From contig OW388300.1 in the NCBI GenBank assembly GCA_936450465.1, forward strand, positions 21,081,232 to 21,145,231: 64,000 nucleotides of DNA, written 5' to 3'. The notes under the pieces were generated by a model. That model saw only the letters and a list, made by a program, of their open reading frames with translations. It was not told the DNA's origin and did not search any database. A program made the position numbers and the translations under genes. This DNA is from Gibbula magus (Eukaryota; Mollusca; Gastropoda; Trochida; Trochidae). Position 1 is the first letter of the stretch. Each line of letters starts with the position of its first letter. Below, piece by piece: positions 33,381-44,547 of this stretch.

Positions 33381-33416
33381 ACAAGTCATGCAACTCTCCT
33401 TACTACAAATCAAATG

Positions 33417-33590
33417 ATGTAGCCCAGTTGGTAGAGGGTCCAGCATGTCTTGCTTGTCACACCAAAACCATTAAGCGCTTTGAGTTGATACTTCTTGCAG
33501 TGTTGCCGGCCGGAAAAAATACGATTCAAAACTGGGCACTTACTGAGGACAAAAGAGTTAAAAGAAATGTGACAGCTGTTTACATACTTA
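33417..33590 (+). repeat. tRNA-derived SINE head (family 1), degenerate B box
   Basis: A-box TAGCCCAGTTGG at 33,420-33,431, then GCTTGTCACACC in place of the B box, then the shared body (AAAATACGATTCAAAACTGG). Related copies start at 36,964, 51,028 and 56,403. Confidence 0.55.
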
Positions 33591-33594
33591 TCAC

Positions 33595-33850
33595 AGTTTT
33601 CAGAGATATCACTGAGACGTTCAGATCTTCTAAGCAGGTCCCCTCCCGACAGTTCCAAGTAATGCAAAATGTCCCTGAAGTCCAAGTAACTGTCTTGTTC
33701 CCATTTACCACGCCATGGCATGAAGGGACTCCAACATTCAGGATCTGCAAGGGTTCACCACATGGTACTCAACTACATCCATCTCCTTCATCTATTAGGA
33801 GCGGCATAGTGCGGTGGGTAGCTTGTGGGTGGTGCTATGGAGATAGAGAT
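33595..33850 (-). pseudogene. Cys-rich ORF module, copy 1 (decayed)
   Basis: On the minus strand reads VPSCHGVVNGNKTVTW, TSGTFCITWNC and REGTCLEDLNVSVISLKT. One Cys of the C-x-x-C-x-C cluster seen in other copies is Trp here. The N-terminal half of the module is deleted at about 33,850. See the copy at 37,680-38,139. Confidence 0.45.
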
Positions 33851-34137
33851 CCGTTTATAACATTTATATATAAAAATAAATGTTTGATATTATATCACGC
33901 ATTATAAGAACTATGAAAACAAATGTTTCAACTGGCCTCGTGGTCGTTCTTTCGGCCAGAAAGCAACAGGACACAGGTTCATTTATAAAGTATCATTATT
34001 TAGATTTGGAAATTTAGAAAGTTGACTCCATTGATTTCCCAGTTGTGTAGGTATAGGTATATTAGAAAAGAGAAGGTGTATCGGCTAATACACCTACACT
34101 TGTAACAAAATAAACCATAGCAACAAGATCTAAAATT

Positions 34138-34400
34138 GGTTATAAATAAGCATTTCTGTTATAAATTCCTGAAAATGCTAATACGATATGTGAGAACTGT
34201 GTTAACGGACATTTAGATCTACTTGTAAATAAGTGCGGCTAGCCATGTTTATGTATAGCCGTTTCTTCCGAGCTTACTTTTCCTATGTTTCTGAATACAG
34301 CAATGGGCTGTTTAAATCTTGAAACGTTTTGTTAGAGATACTCCTTCATTGTTCAATTAATAAATGAAACATGTAACTTGAATGTGAATGTTAAACAATG
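34138..34400 (-). pseudogene. 'ghost' propeller locus: flanks present, CDS absent (unit 1)
   Basis: The 5' flank of genes B and D (matching text ...CTGTTTAAATCTTGAAACG...) runs up to ATGGCTA at about 34,245. It is joined directly to text homologous to the 3' flank just beyond the B stop codon (GCTAATACGATATGTGAGAA). The 1.19 kb of coding sequence is missing almost exactly. The upstream homology continues to about 34,930. The same structure is present in unit 2 near 52.63 kb. Confidence 0.7.
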
Positions 34401-35308
34401 AGTCATATTTTGTTTCATGGATGAAACTACAATAGCCTATGACACATCCAACATTGATTCATTGTTAAGCGTTATAGTTTTTGAGGAAAAGAAGAAACTT
34501 AATAATGCAAATGAAAAAAAGCTAAATCAGTATTTAGAAAATTAAAGACGAGCTCTGGTGTTTAACCATGCAATAATGACGAGAACATTTAATTTCCTTC
34601 TATGACTAATTCATACAGAAAAACGGGTGGAGGGATTTAGTGAGGATAGTTACAAGCTAAAGATACAAAAACACACAAATTCATAGCAATTAACTTTTAA
34701 ACCAGCAATGAAAGTGGCATAAATAAGAAAGTGCATGATATTAGATAAAGATAATTCATTAATAAGAGAACTTTTGTGAACTTTGTGAAAAGGCAAGGAT
34801 ATCCAAAAATGACAGTTCTGTTGCAAACAATGATTTGTAAGGGCATTTAGACGTGGCATGCATAAGAACAGGAAGCTGTTTCTGGAAAACAACTTCTGTA
34901 AATGAAAACACGCGATTATACACGATAATTATTGTTTGTTTTACAATTTCAAAAAAGCCAAATTGCCTCCCTCGATTTATCAATCGAATCACTTACATCT
35001 TCAATAACGCCTACAAACTATTGTTTATTAAGCAAACAAGTATTTGTCCCCCTCATGTTTGCATAACAAATCCTCATTGTAAACCATTCAGGCATTCTGC
35101 CATCGTTTTGTTTGCTTTTTAAATGTTTCATATTTTGTTATTCCTTTTGAAAAACTCTCCGGGAGAATGTTGGTGAGAGTACATTAGCAGCAAGGCCACT
35201 GCTGTCTCGCTAAGAGCATCAGACAATATACGAGCCCTTATCAAATCTCCTCCTCGAAAGTGAACAAAGTCAGTATATATGATAGTATTTTTATATGCCA
35301 CGGGTGGG

Positions 35309-35635
35309 TTGGGGTAGCGCAGCGGTTAGTGTGCTCAGTTCGAACCCCACCAGGGGCTCGGTAACCTTATAAACAGCCAGGAAGGTTGGGTGTTATGCTA
35401 CACTGTATCGTTGTAGTACCACCCCTTGACCAGCTAGTTCCAGCCGAAGGTCGTAGGTTCCACTGCATTGCTTTACCGTCTTCCTTCCTCAGGATAATGC
35501 AAATCTGCTTAGTAGAAGGACGCTCCAAAAGCATCACAAAATATCATTGAAACGGTCAAATAGAACTTGCCTGATCAAAGTCTGGTCCTGACACCCCGGC
35601 AACACCTTCACCATGAAGTGATTATTATTATTAGA
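35309..35635 (+). repeat. tRNA-derived SINE, family 2, ATT tail
   Basis: A-box GTAGCGCAGCGG (about 35,314) and B-box GTTCGAACC (35,338-35,346) are unusually close, then about 270 bp of body and a GATTATTATTATTAG tail. The unit 2 copy is at about 53,697-54,030. Confidence 0.6.
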
Positions 35636-36960
35636 CACTGTCTCCCGACATGCCCAACATTAAACACCTATTAGCAGCAGCAGCTGTTATTCCTTACATT
35701 CCATCTGATGAAGGAGTCAGTACACACTCCAAAACGATGGGGAACGTTTAGGTCTCTAAGAAATAATAATTGAACTAATCGATTGGCTGTAATTTGTTGA
35801 GTATGTAAGGAGATACATGTATATGCTTCATGGCGTAATGGACAGTGAGCAAAACAATACCAGCATATTACAGCGCTACTTCCTCAAAGGTTGTGCTGAA
35901 TCAGAAGACACAATGTATGCACCGTTATCTTATAATAATGTCATGCTACAACACTGACTTGTAACTCCTCAACAACTTAAATGATTGGTGACGTTGCCAA
36001 TCCTCATTTGAAAACATCTTCAATGTGATTTTGAAGTCATCAGTAACATGTCATGGCTTAATACAAATAAATTACATGAAGCTGGTAAGTTAAATATTTA
36101 TTACAGACAAAAAAGCGACATTCATATCAACGACAATCAACCACGTCCAGTAACTAAGAATATTGCCATATCCTGTCAAAACCTATAAACCTCAGCAAGA
36201 AGAATCATCATTTCTGACTTCATCAACATTCTCCTCGATCGGCTGATGTTCAAACGGATGTTATTCTTGTTTTTAATAGTTATAATTTAAGTTTGTGAAT
36301 ACAATAATGAAATATCATTACTCTCATTATAAAATGATCATGACTAGTTACGATCTCTGAACCCTTCACTTTCTTACCAACTCTGCTTCAATATGACCAG
36401 TCATGATTCTTTGTCATTATTGACCTTGTGCTCTTCACAAGACGGGTAGTACATGCTATTCATGTGCATGACAAAGTGACGTAGACAACGTGCAGAGTAA
36501 TGTGCTCCCCTCACATAGCAGTTGAAACATCAGCAGTAAACACCTTTGATTCCTTATAAACCAAATATTCCAATATCTTAATATAATATCTTATCGGTTC
36601 ATAAGTGTAGTCAAAACCCCATAGTAAGGTCAACACTCCCTTCATCCCCCAACTTTTCACTCGTCATACAATTAACATAACATCTGATATGGTTTGGATC
36701 CTTCATGGCAAGCCAAAGTACTCTTGTTGCCGTTGTGTTATTTTAATATTTCCGATATCGTAGTTAATACAGATAAAATGCAATGTATGATTAATTATTT
36801 CTGGGGATTTCTGGAGATATATCAACCTACACACAAAATTGATGGGAAAATTAACATGATTAAACTAATTTAAGGAAATACGATCCCAGAGAGTAAAACT
36901 ACATGAACTATAATCTAACCACATATTGGTCAACCAACTCTCCTTACTACAAATCAAATG

Positions 36961-37145
36961 ATGTAGCCCAGTTGGTAGAGAGTCCAGAATGTCTTGCTTG
37001 TCACACCAAAACCATTAAGTGCTTTGAGTTGATCCTTGGCATTAAAAGGATAGAACTTTCTTGCAGTGTTGCCGGCAGGAAAAAATACGATTCAAAACTG
37101 GGCACGTACTGAGGACAAAAGAGTTCAAAGTGGTGTGACAGCTGC
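36961..37145 (+). repeat. tRNA-derived SINE head (family 1)
   Basis: A-box TAGCCCAGTTGG at 36,964 followed by the family body. It continues into the duplicated 32-bp text that flanks the CRE-bearing MITE. Confidence 0.55.
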
Positions 37146-37177
37146 TTACATACTTATCACAGTTTTCAGAGATATCA

Positions 37178-37671
37178 TGATAACATGTTTATGAAACGCG
37201 TGAATGGCATCGGTATTTAACGATGCCATTCACGAGTTTAATAAGAATGTTATCAAATGGAACCGAGTTTAGTATTATATTTATTACACAATGAAGTAAA
37301 TAATGCTGAATTGCAAGAAAATCGTTTTTAGCGACGCTCACTTGCAAGAAGGTCACCCGCTATTGCAGTCGTGCGGCTAACATTGTGACGTCAAACAAAA
37401 ACAATTATGACGTCACCCTCTCATTATGACGTTACAGCAGCACGAAGTGGTATCACACATTGTGTGTAACCAACTCATTGTTATCTAATGAGTGATCTCA
37501 CCACGGTTGAGTAATACTATAAAATACTAAACTCGGTCCTGTTTGATAACATGTTTTTGAAACTCGTGAATGGCATCGTCAATGGCAATGGCTTTCGCCT
37601 GTTAAAATACCAAACCATCCACTCGTTTAATAAACATGTTATCAAACGGGACATCGTTTGGTATTCTATAT
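37178..37671. mobile_element. CRE-bearing MITE (copy 2), 494 bp
   Basis: Built of nested inverted segments (GATAACATGTTTATGAAACG, GATGCCATTCACGAG and inverses). Holds TGACGTCA at 37,386 and 37,408 and TGACGTTA at 37,427. Flanked by exact 32-bp direct repeats (37,146-37,177 and 37,672-37,703). Same insertion in unit 2 at 56,617-57,110, so it predates the large duplication. Confidence 0.8.
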
Positions 37672-37679
37672 TTACATAC

Positions 37680-38139
37680 TTATCACAGTTTTCAGAGATA
37701 TCACTGAGACGTTCGGATCTTCTAAGCAGGTCCCCTCCCGACAGTTACAAGTCATGCAAAATGTCCCTGAAGTCCAAGTAACTGTATTGTTCCCATTTAC
37801 CACGCCATGGCATGAAGGGACTCCAACATTCAGGATCTGCAAGGGTTCACCACATGGTACTCAACTACATCCATCTCCTTCAGCTACCTGGAACGGCATA
37901 GTGCGGTGGGTAGCTTGTTGGTAGTGCTGTTGGAGATAGAGATCCGAAGTTCGTTTACAACGATGGGCTCTAAATTTTCTCATCTGAATTTCATCGCAGT
38001 TCAACTGCTGGTCCGAGCTGATGTTCTTAGGTTCACTGTAAAACATAGGCACATTGGTGTTGTAGGCTTTCTTCCTGCAATACCAAACGTCTTGATGTCC
38101 ATGAACTATTCCTGAAAGTGTCTTTAAATCCCAAATCAT
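37680..38139 (-). pseudogene. Cys-rich ORF module, copy 2, downstream of gene B
   Basis: Starts MIWDLKTLSGIVHGHQD, then WYCRKKAYNTNVPMFYSEP, KNISSDQQLNCDEIQ, a changed segment, MPFQVAEGDGCS and a stop. In the same frame after it: VPCGEPLQILNVGVPSC, HGVVNGNNTVTWTSG, TFCMTCNCREGTCLED. The FC-x-x-C-x-C-x4-C cluster loosely recalls a VWC-type domain. It may be a separate small secreted-protein gene or a lost 3' exon; an acceptor-like ACACTTTCAG precedes GIVHGHQD. I do not recognise the family. Confidence 0.4.
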
Positions 38140-38563
38140 GTCATCTTACAAGTTTAAATGGTCAGTACACAGGATTACTATGTCAGTTCTGTTTGAAGTT
38201 CAAATATTGTTTTGAATCAAAGCAACGTGTGTTTCCTTTTGTGAGGGTCATTGATACGCCTGTTTCTTAAAAGGGTGGATAGTATTTGAGACGGCTTGGC
38301 AAAGGAATAAGACCTGGTAATTAAATCTACTGTTAGTAACTACCTCCAATTTTGAACAGTGAAATATGCTTTTTTTCAGGAAACATCTCCCTGGTAACAA
38401 CTTTAACCCATTTCAAGAACACGTCTTTATAAACACCTATCTTTAAATAGGTATAAAATACATAATCATAACTGTTATAACCTTCTGAAAATGCTAATAC
38501 GATATGTGAGAATACACGTGTTACTATCTTAACGGAAATTTTAATCTACAAATTAATGTCTTT

Positions 38564-39751
38564 TTATTTTGTTAAGACTAATATCGCTGACGAACGTGTT
38601 TCTCTGTAAGAAGTGAGATACTCGGTTGAGAACACTTTCATGCCAACAGTGCCATTCTTGTTTATCTGTCTTGCTTCCACTCTATTTGATCTCCGGAATG
38701 TATAGAAGATAAGGTCCCCATCAAGGTACGTTGATTGGAGATCTTTAAATTCGGAACTGCTTGTTTCACAAACAACCTTTCTTTCAGCATCAAACTTGGT
38801 CACTCTGATTATGTATATGTTTCGTCTTATCTCCTCAGTCCACACAAATAGTGACGTCTTGGTGGTTGCTATCAGTGATATTCCGTATATTACTCTAGGA
38901 CGGGTATGTCTTATTAATCTGTGTTTTGATGGGATGTCAAGACATTCTACCATACTTTGCTTAGCTCTGAAATTACGACAAATCCAGCAGATCATATTCC
39001 CTTCTACAGTTAGATATCGACCCATCCTCTTTTCTAGGTTATGCCACTTCTTCTCATACTTCTTCACCCCTGTCTTGTATCTGTCTATGTTATAAATTTT
39101 CTCCTTTCTCTCATTTCTCTCCATCACAAGAATAAACAGTTCATTCCTGCTCACGGCCAGTTGTTTGCTAATGCTCGAACTTATTCGTTTCCTTGATGAC
39201 TTGATGTTCATGATTTGAGTAAAAAATCCTCTTGATTCACACCAATAAAGAGTATTTGTTGCTTGATCATAAATCATTGAAACGATGTTTCCTGTGATGG
39301 AAAGTCCAGTCGTCACAGTCTCATTGGATGTCATTGAGATGTTCAGAAATTCCCCGGTCCCATCTTTTCCTCCTCTGTTAAATGTAAGAATCCATGACAA
39401 ACCTTTGGGTTTTGCAACTGTTTTATCACTATTCCTGCTAAGAGCCACAACATAGTTCCTTACCAGGCTGGTATTGAGGTTCCTTTCACCCTCTTTGTAC
39501 AATTTACCGGAATCAAGATCTGCAAGGACACATCCCGGGGTACTCATACATCCTACAGCGCACTGGATAGCTGTTTTACAAGTTATATTAGTCAGAAACA
39601 GATTGCTCGATGTGTTCAGGGAAGCGTCTTTGTGGTATTGAAATGTTAATGTGTTCATCTGGTTTGAGGCTGTGAAAGCAACTAAGTACAAAACGACAAT
39701 ACCCATCACATAAACTTGATTCCAAAGCCATGGAGAGATGAGACTAGCCAT
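38564..39751 (-). CDS. secreted four-Cys / YWTD-like propeller protein, copy B
   Basis: Complete 395-codon intronless ORF; ATG at 39,751, TAA at 38,564-38,566. Residues about 1-30 form a hydrophobic signal (VYVMGIVVLYLVAFTAS). C58-x5-C64-x3-C68-x5-C74 has the same spacing as copy A, followed by LADLDSGKLYKEG. YWTD-like blades: YDQATNTLYWCESRGFF, VSRNELFILVMERNERK, VEGNMICWICRNFRAKQS, TTKTSLFVWTEEIRRN, LDGDLIFYTFRRSNRVEARQ, ending SSAILVLTK. Several N-x-S/T sites (NTS, NIT, NIS) suit a secreted glycoprotein. Five to six blades in one chain would make one propeller, as in LDLR-family YWTD domains. Ligand and role are unknown. Confidence 0.8.
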   Translation of the reverse strand: MASLISPWLWNQVYVMGIVVLYLVAFTASNQMNTLTFQYHKDASLNTSSNLFLTNITCKTAIQCAVGCMSTPGCVLADLDSGKLYKEGERNLNTSLVRNYVVALSRNSDKTVAKPKGLSWILTFNRGGKDGTGEFLNISMTSNETVTTGLSITGNIVSMIYDQATNTLYWCESRGFFTQIMNIKSSRKRISSSISKQLAVSRNELFILVMERNERKEKIYNIDRYKTGVKKYEKKWHNLEKRMGRYLTVEGNMICWICRNFRAKQSMVECLDIPSKHRLIRHTRPRVIYGISLIATTKTSLFVWTEEIRRNIYIIRVTKFDAERKVVCETSSSEFKDLQSTYLDGDLIFYTFRRSNRVEARQINKNGTVGMKVFSTEYLTSYRETRSSAILVLTK

Positions 39752-39850
39752 GTCTATGTACAGCCGTGTCTTCCGAGCTTACTGTTCATATGTTTCTGAA
39801 TACAGCACGGGGCTGTTTAAATCTTGAAACGTTTTGTCAGAGATACTTCT
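39752..39850 (-). promoter_or_regulatory. conserved 5' flank of the propeller gene
   Basis: A TTTAAA (39,816-39,821) lies about 65 bp before the ATG, and a TCAGA initiator-like motif (39,794-39,799) about 20 bp further on. Both are kept at gene D and at the two ghost loci. The core-promoter role is inferred from position and conservation. Confidence 0.35.
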
Positions 39851-40436
39851 TTATTATTCAATTAATAAATTAGAAACTTGAATGTGAATGTTAAAGAATG
39901 ATCAATATTTCCTTCCATGGATGAAACTAGAATGGCCTATAACACATCCATCATTGATTCATTACGAAACCTTATAGTTTAAAGTAAAAGCACAAACGTA
40001 ATAATGCAAATGAAAATAGGGAAATCAGTATTTAGACAATTAAAGACGAGATATGATGTTTAAACATGTAATGATGATGAGCACATTTAGCTTCCTTCTA
40101 CGACTTATATTCCTATTTTCTTGTTTAATTCATACATAAAAGTTTAAATTCATTCACTTTTATTCAATAAAGTAACATTTGTAAGAGCATTTAGAAGCGA
40201 CATGCATACGAAAAGGAAGCTTTTCTGGATAACAACTTTTTAAATTTGAAAATACACGATTATACACGATAAAACAAAATTTCTACTCACTTATTACTAA
40301 GAAGTACCACGATTTTACAATATTATTGCGATACCACGTGGTGGGGGCATTGTATTTCCATCTTCTAGGAAAATATTGGGTACAAGACTTAATTTTGCAA
40401 TTGTAAGGAATGATTATGGGAAAAAATGGAGGTGTA

Positions 40437-40510
40437 TAAAGTAAATGAGAGAGAAGATAGAGATAAAGATAGAGATAGAGGTAAAGAGAGAGACGAGAGA
40501 GTGAGATAAT
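40437..40510. repeat. GA-rich simple repeat
   Basis: GAGAGA / GATAGAGATAAAG-type low-complexity DNA. The unit 2 counterpart is at about 60,100-60,165. Confidence 0.75.
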
Positions 40511-40573
40511 AGATTATGTTGAGAAACAGCCGAACCATTTTCTAATAAACGTTTCATCATCTCTGTCAAATAT

Positions 40574-41017
40574 ATAGAGAATCTCACCCAAGTGTCTTCT
40601 GATATCAAATATATCAACACGAGTTGATAAAAGTTACAAATATCCGAGGCTTGCCGCGGATATTTTTACTTTTATCAACGAGTGTTGATATATTTGATAT
40701 CAGAAGACACGAGGGTGAGATTCTATTTATCATCCAAAATCATTCTTATTACGTTTAAGTGAAAATAGTGTACATCTCTGAGCACATCTCTGCCATTTTA
40801 CTTCCAGTGCAGTGAGGTCATAGCATTGTGACGTCATAGCATTGTGACGTCATCGTGTTTATGACGTCATTACTCGATGATGTAAAAGCATTGTGATGTC
40901 ATGTAGCTGACGGCGACAGGGCATTGTGCAAAATCTACTGCCAAAAAGATATCTTCTAGGAGATATCGCTTGATCTCACACAAGCGATATCTCCTGTGGA
41001 ACACAGTTGTGGATGAT
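40574..41017. mobile_element. insertion present only in unit 1, CRE-bearing
   Basis: Unit 2 reads straight through here (GCCAAATATATATTTTTC near 60,225). The inserted DNA starts with an inverted-repeat block (AATCTCACCC...GGGTGAGATT, with GATATCAAATATATCAACAC and its inverse), then a segment bounded by ATTTATCATCCA and its inverse. It holds TGACGTCA at 40,829, 40,845 and 40,862, spaced 16-17 bp. No ORF. Confidence 0.75.
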
Positions 41018-41099
41018 AAATATTTTTCTATATTGTAGCTAACTTTTATTATCTGATCCCAATTTAAGTCTACAAGTGCATGTTTACATTTGTGTATGT

Positions 41100-44000
41100 A
41101 CTTCTTAAGGATAGTAAACAGGTGGTTAATTAAAATGCTTCAATTGGGGTCTCAAAGTAGAAAGTATGAGAAATTAGCATCAATTTTGTGAGTAGTCTCA
41201 TTTTCAAAGCATTAAAGGAAATTATTGATTAGATTTTTTACTTTGGAGCATTCGAAAAATAAGTGTTCGAGAGTTTAAATTTGTGTTTCACACAAAAAAA
41301 CAAACATTGATCATCTTATAAAGGAAGGATTTTGTGGATGTTATTCGGTGAAGTAATCTGTATTAAAAATTATGAGTTGGATTATAAATTGTTTGATTTC
41401 TGATTGATTGCAAAGCATTTAGATAAATGATCTTGCATAATATTACAATTTACAATTTTCCCATTTGTTGCACAAGCTTTCGAGCGAAATCTGATTTTGT
41501 TCACACAGTAAGTTGTAAATAAATTTACAATCATTTGAATTTAGTGTACCCAGTAATAGATAGCAGTGTTTCGAGTTTGTAGTAAGGGGGAAATTTTGGT
41601 TAAGATTTTTGATAATCGAAACCATTCTTGTGGAAGATGTTTGAGCAACTTGAAATAAAGAAGGTATGTATCACAGATTTTGAATTCACATTTTAATTCT
41701 TTTTAATCTTTTTTTTTACCTCTTTTTGTAAAGAGTTGGTATACGTGTGTTAATCCTTTTTCGTGCCATCTAAAAAATAACTGTATGTCTTTTTCAGGAA
41801 TAAACTTCATTAATGGCATTTGACATGTTTGAAGGAATTCACTGGGATTAGTTATATCATCATTGTGTAAGTCTACATAGCTTGAAATCACATCTCTTCA
41901 AAATAAGTTGTTAATGTTTTTGCTGGTTTTAGCTAAAGCTCTTTTTAAAAGTTAAATACAGAGAGAGTAACACGAATACATGTTTAAAGATAGTTTTGCA
42001 GCATTTGCCAGAGGCCTTCTGTTTATAGTCGTTTAATCCACTTAATTTTGACATATTTGTTAAAATTACAGAAGTCGGTCATTTTAAGCTATATTTAGTC
42101 GCTTTATTTTGTCTCGTTGTAAATCAAAGTATCTAATCGTTTGAAAAACTCGTCATCGGGGTCTGGAAGGGAGGTGAATAAATGTGTAAAAAGCTGGAGT
42201 ATTTGAGATTTGATAATCGTCAACTATCCTCTAAAAGTGAGGATTCTTGTAGACCATGAACATTTTCGAGCTTTTTCAAATTGTTTTTCAAAATTTGCGT
42301 CCATCATTTTACGCAGATGGAGGTTGAAAATGATGCCAAGTAAGGGCTCTTTTGACCAGCGTAATGGAATGTGTGGACAAAGTTTTTCAATACTTTTCTT
42401 TTAAGATCGTATCTATATCATCATGCTTTTATCATAATTTATATTTAGACCTGAGCAGGCATAACATTTCCTGAGAATATCGATCAGTTCCGATTAACTT
42501 GTTTCCTAGTCATCAAGCGTGAAATTCATGCTGTCTGCATATTGGAAAATGTAATATTCTATTCCTTTGATGTCTATTCCTCGGCAAAGATGATAAAAAT
42601 ATATGGGGACACTGGATCCCCTTGTCTAGAGCTTCTTCCAAACTTAAAGTAGTCAGAAACACTGCCTGCATTTATTACTGCACTTGTACTGTTACCAAAT
42701 TACATGTTTCTAATGCTTTGTCAATAAAGTTCCCTTCAATGGTATCGAACGCTTTTTTTCAAAATTTACAGTAACCAATAAACCTGGTATTGTATTTACT
42801 TCACAGTGATTCATTAAATCATACAACAGTTTAGTATTTTCGGAAATAGATTTGTGTTTCACTAATGATATCTGGTGGAACATGTTTCGTTCTATAAGCT
42901 ATAACTCCTGATACTATATTATAGTCAACATTAAGAAGCCGTAGAGGACCATTTTTTTGAATATCTACGATCACGGCTGTCTTTAGGTACAAAAGTTAGT
43001 ATACCTTGCCTTTGAAATTCCGACAAGGATGCATGTCTATATGCGTATTGAATTGAACGCAGCAAAGGCGATTTTATATCTTTCCAAAAAGTTATAGAAC
43101 TCAGCAGTGAATCCATCTAATCCAGGGCTCTTTTTCTTTTCCATGTTCTTCTCAATACCGCGAGACATTCAACTGAAGTTACATTTCCTTCACATAATTC
43201 TCTCTGGTCAAAAATGTAAAAATTGTAGAGATCGTCAGCCCAATTTGTGTTATGATTTGTGGAATAGAGTCGTTGATAGAATCTCGCCAATTCCTTTAAA
43301 ATGTCGTTTAGAGGTTAGAATTGCATTGCTTTCAACTATAAGCTCGGACATATTTTTATTCATGTATTCATTCTCAAGATTTAGAAAATATTCTGTATTT
43401 TTTTCTCAATCTTCGGGCCATTTCGCCTTACTTCTGAATATTATTCCTTTTATTTTTTCGGTTCTGAGGTTTTCTTGGATGATTTTACTTGATTCTAATT
43501 TAGCTTATTCATCATTATTTAACATATGAGGTTTAGATTCTAATTTGTGGAAACATTTTTCCAGAGCGTTTTCTTTTTCTATATTCCCCTTATTCCTTTT
43601 AATAGAATATGTTATGGATTCTCCCCGAATTTTCATCTTCAATAATTAAAAAAATGATTGGTCGTTTATTGTAAATTGAGTATTTTCTAAATCTGATGGA
43701 TCTCAAGAGTCATAACATTCATCAACAGTTTCAACGATTGTATCTTTAAATAATTGTACATATTGGGTATCATGTAATAGTGAAGATTTAAATTTCCAGA
43801 AATCCAGCCCTCCTTCCATAGGTTTGAAAGATAGTTCAAGCGATATATACGAGTGGTCAGATTTATAACTTATTCCTATACTCCTTTTTAAAACTATTGG
43901 TAACTGGTCTTTTGATGAAAGGAAATAGTCAAGAGTACTTTGTTTAATAGTTTTTTTTTGTCTCAATGTGAATTGAACTTTATCTGGGTTATGGAATGTC

Positions 44001-44547
44001 CATGGATCAATTAGTTCTAATGTATCTTTCATTTGTTTAATTGCATTTGGCGCTTATAAATAATTTCTATGTTTGCAATTGAATGTATCAAGTTCATAAT
44101 TTTGGACAACGTTCCAATCCCCTGTGAGGATTTGGCTTCCTGAAAGTTGGAACAATTCTGAGACGAGGTGTATAAAGAATTCAAGTGTGTCGGGATTCGG
44201 ACCATAAAGATTTAAGATAGATACGCGCATACCTTCAATGTCGATGTCTAAAATAATAAATCGGCTGTTTTCATCCTTTATTATTTCATGCACGTGATAC
44301 TCAAAATGGTTTGTTTTTTTATTAATATCATAACGCTGCCACTATTACTTGTACCATGTGAAAAGTACGCGCGAAATCCACAACTTGTGCTGTGAGTTTG
44401 TTGTAGAAATATGATGGAGGTTCTCTTATTTTTAAGGAACTTAAATAAGTCTCTTCTCTTCAGAGCATCCGACTGGAGACCCCGAGCATTCATTGAAATA
44501 ATTGCAAGATCAGCCATATTTATCAGAAGTATATAGTCTAGTAACAC
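41100..44547 (-). mobile_element. L1-type LINE remnant, unit 1
   Basis: Minus-strand order is that of L1 ORF2. The apurinic endonuclease N-terminus is at about 44,281-44,517 (AIISMNARGLQSDALKRR, FLQQTHST), GDWNVVQN follows at about 44,110, then LIDPWTFHNPDKVQF and SYKSDHSYISLEL at about 43,840-44,020. RT starts near 43,130 (KKSPGLDGFTAEFYN). The catalytic box is YADS at 42,530-42,541 instead of YADD. C-terminal blocks (NPSEFLQTCQMPLMKFIPE, FFRWHEKGLTHVYQLF) lie at about 41,710-41,890. Many frameshifts; no ORF1. Dead copy. Confidence 0.85.

Larger units (their letters stand above)
28556..44547. repeat. large tandem duplication, unit 1
   Basis: From ATAGGCGATGA at about 28,556 the sequence parallels unit 2 from about 45,945, through the ghost locus, propeller gene B and an L1 remnant. 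Long stretches are identical or nearly so. Differences are mostly discrete insertions or deletions. The right edge lies at or beyond the L1 5' part; unit 2 runs off the window before it is reached. Confidence 0.88.

Noticed and set aside
33410..33907. ORFs of 103 and 159 codons on opposite strands
   Set aside because: They cross a SINE and the decayed Cys-rich module in wrong frames; not shared intact with the other copies.
35309..35350. Possible tRNA gene
   Set aside because: A and B boxes only; no cloverleaf or acceptor pairing, and a SINE tail follows. The same holds for 33,168 and 62,109.
43107..43529. 140-codon ORF on the + strand
   Set aside because: Antisense to the L1 reverse transcriptase/endonuclease linker; no independent support.
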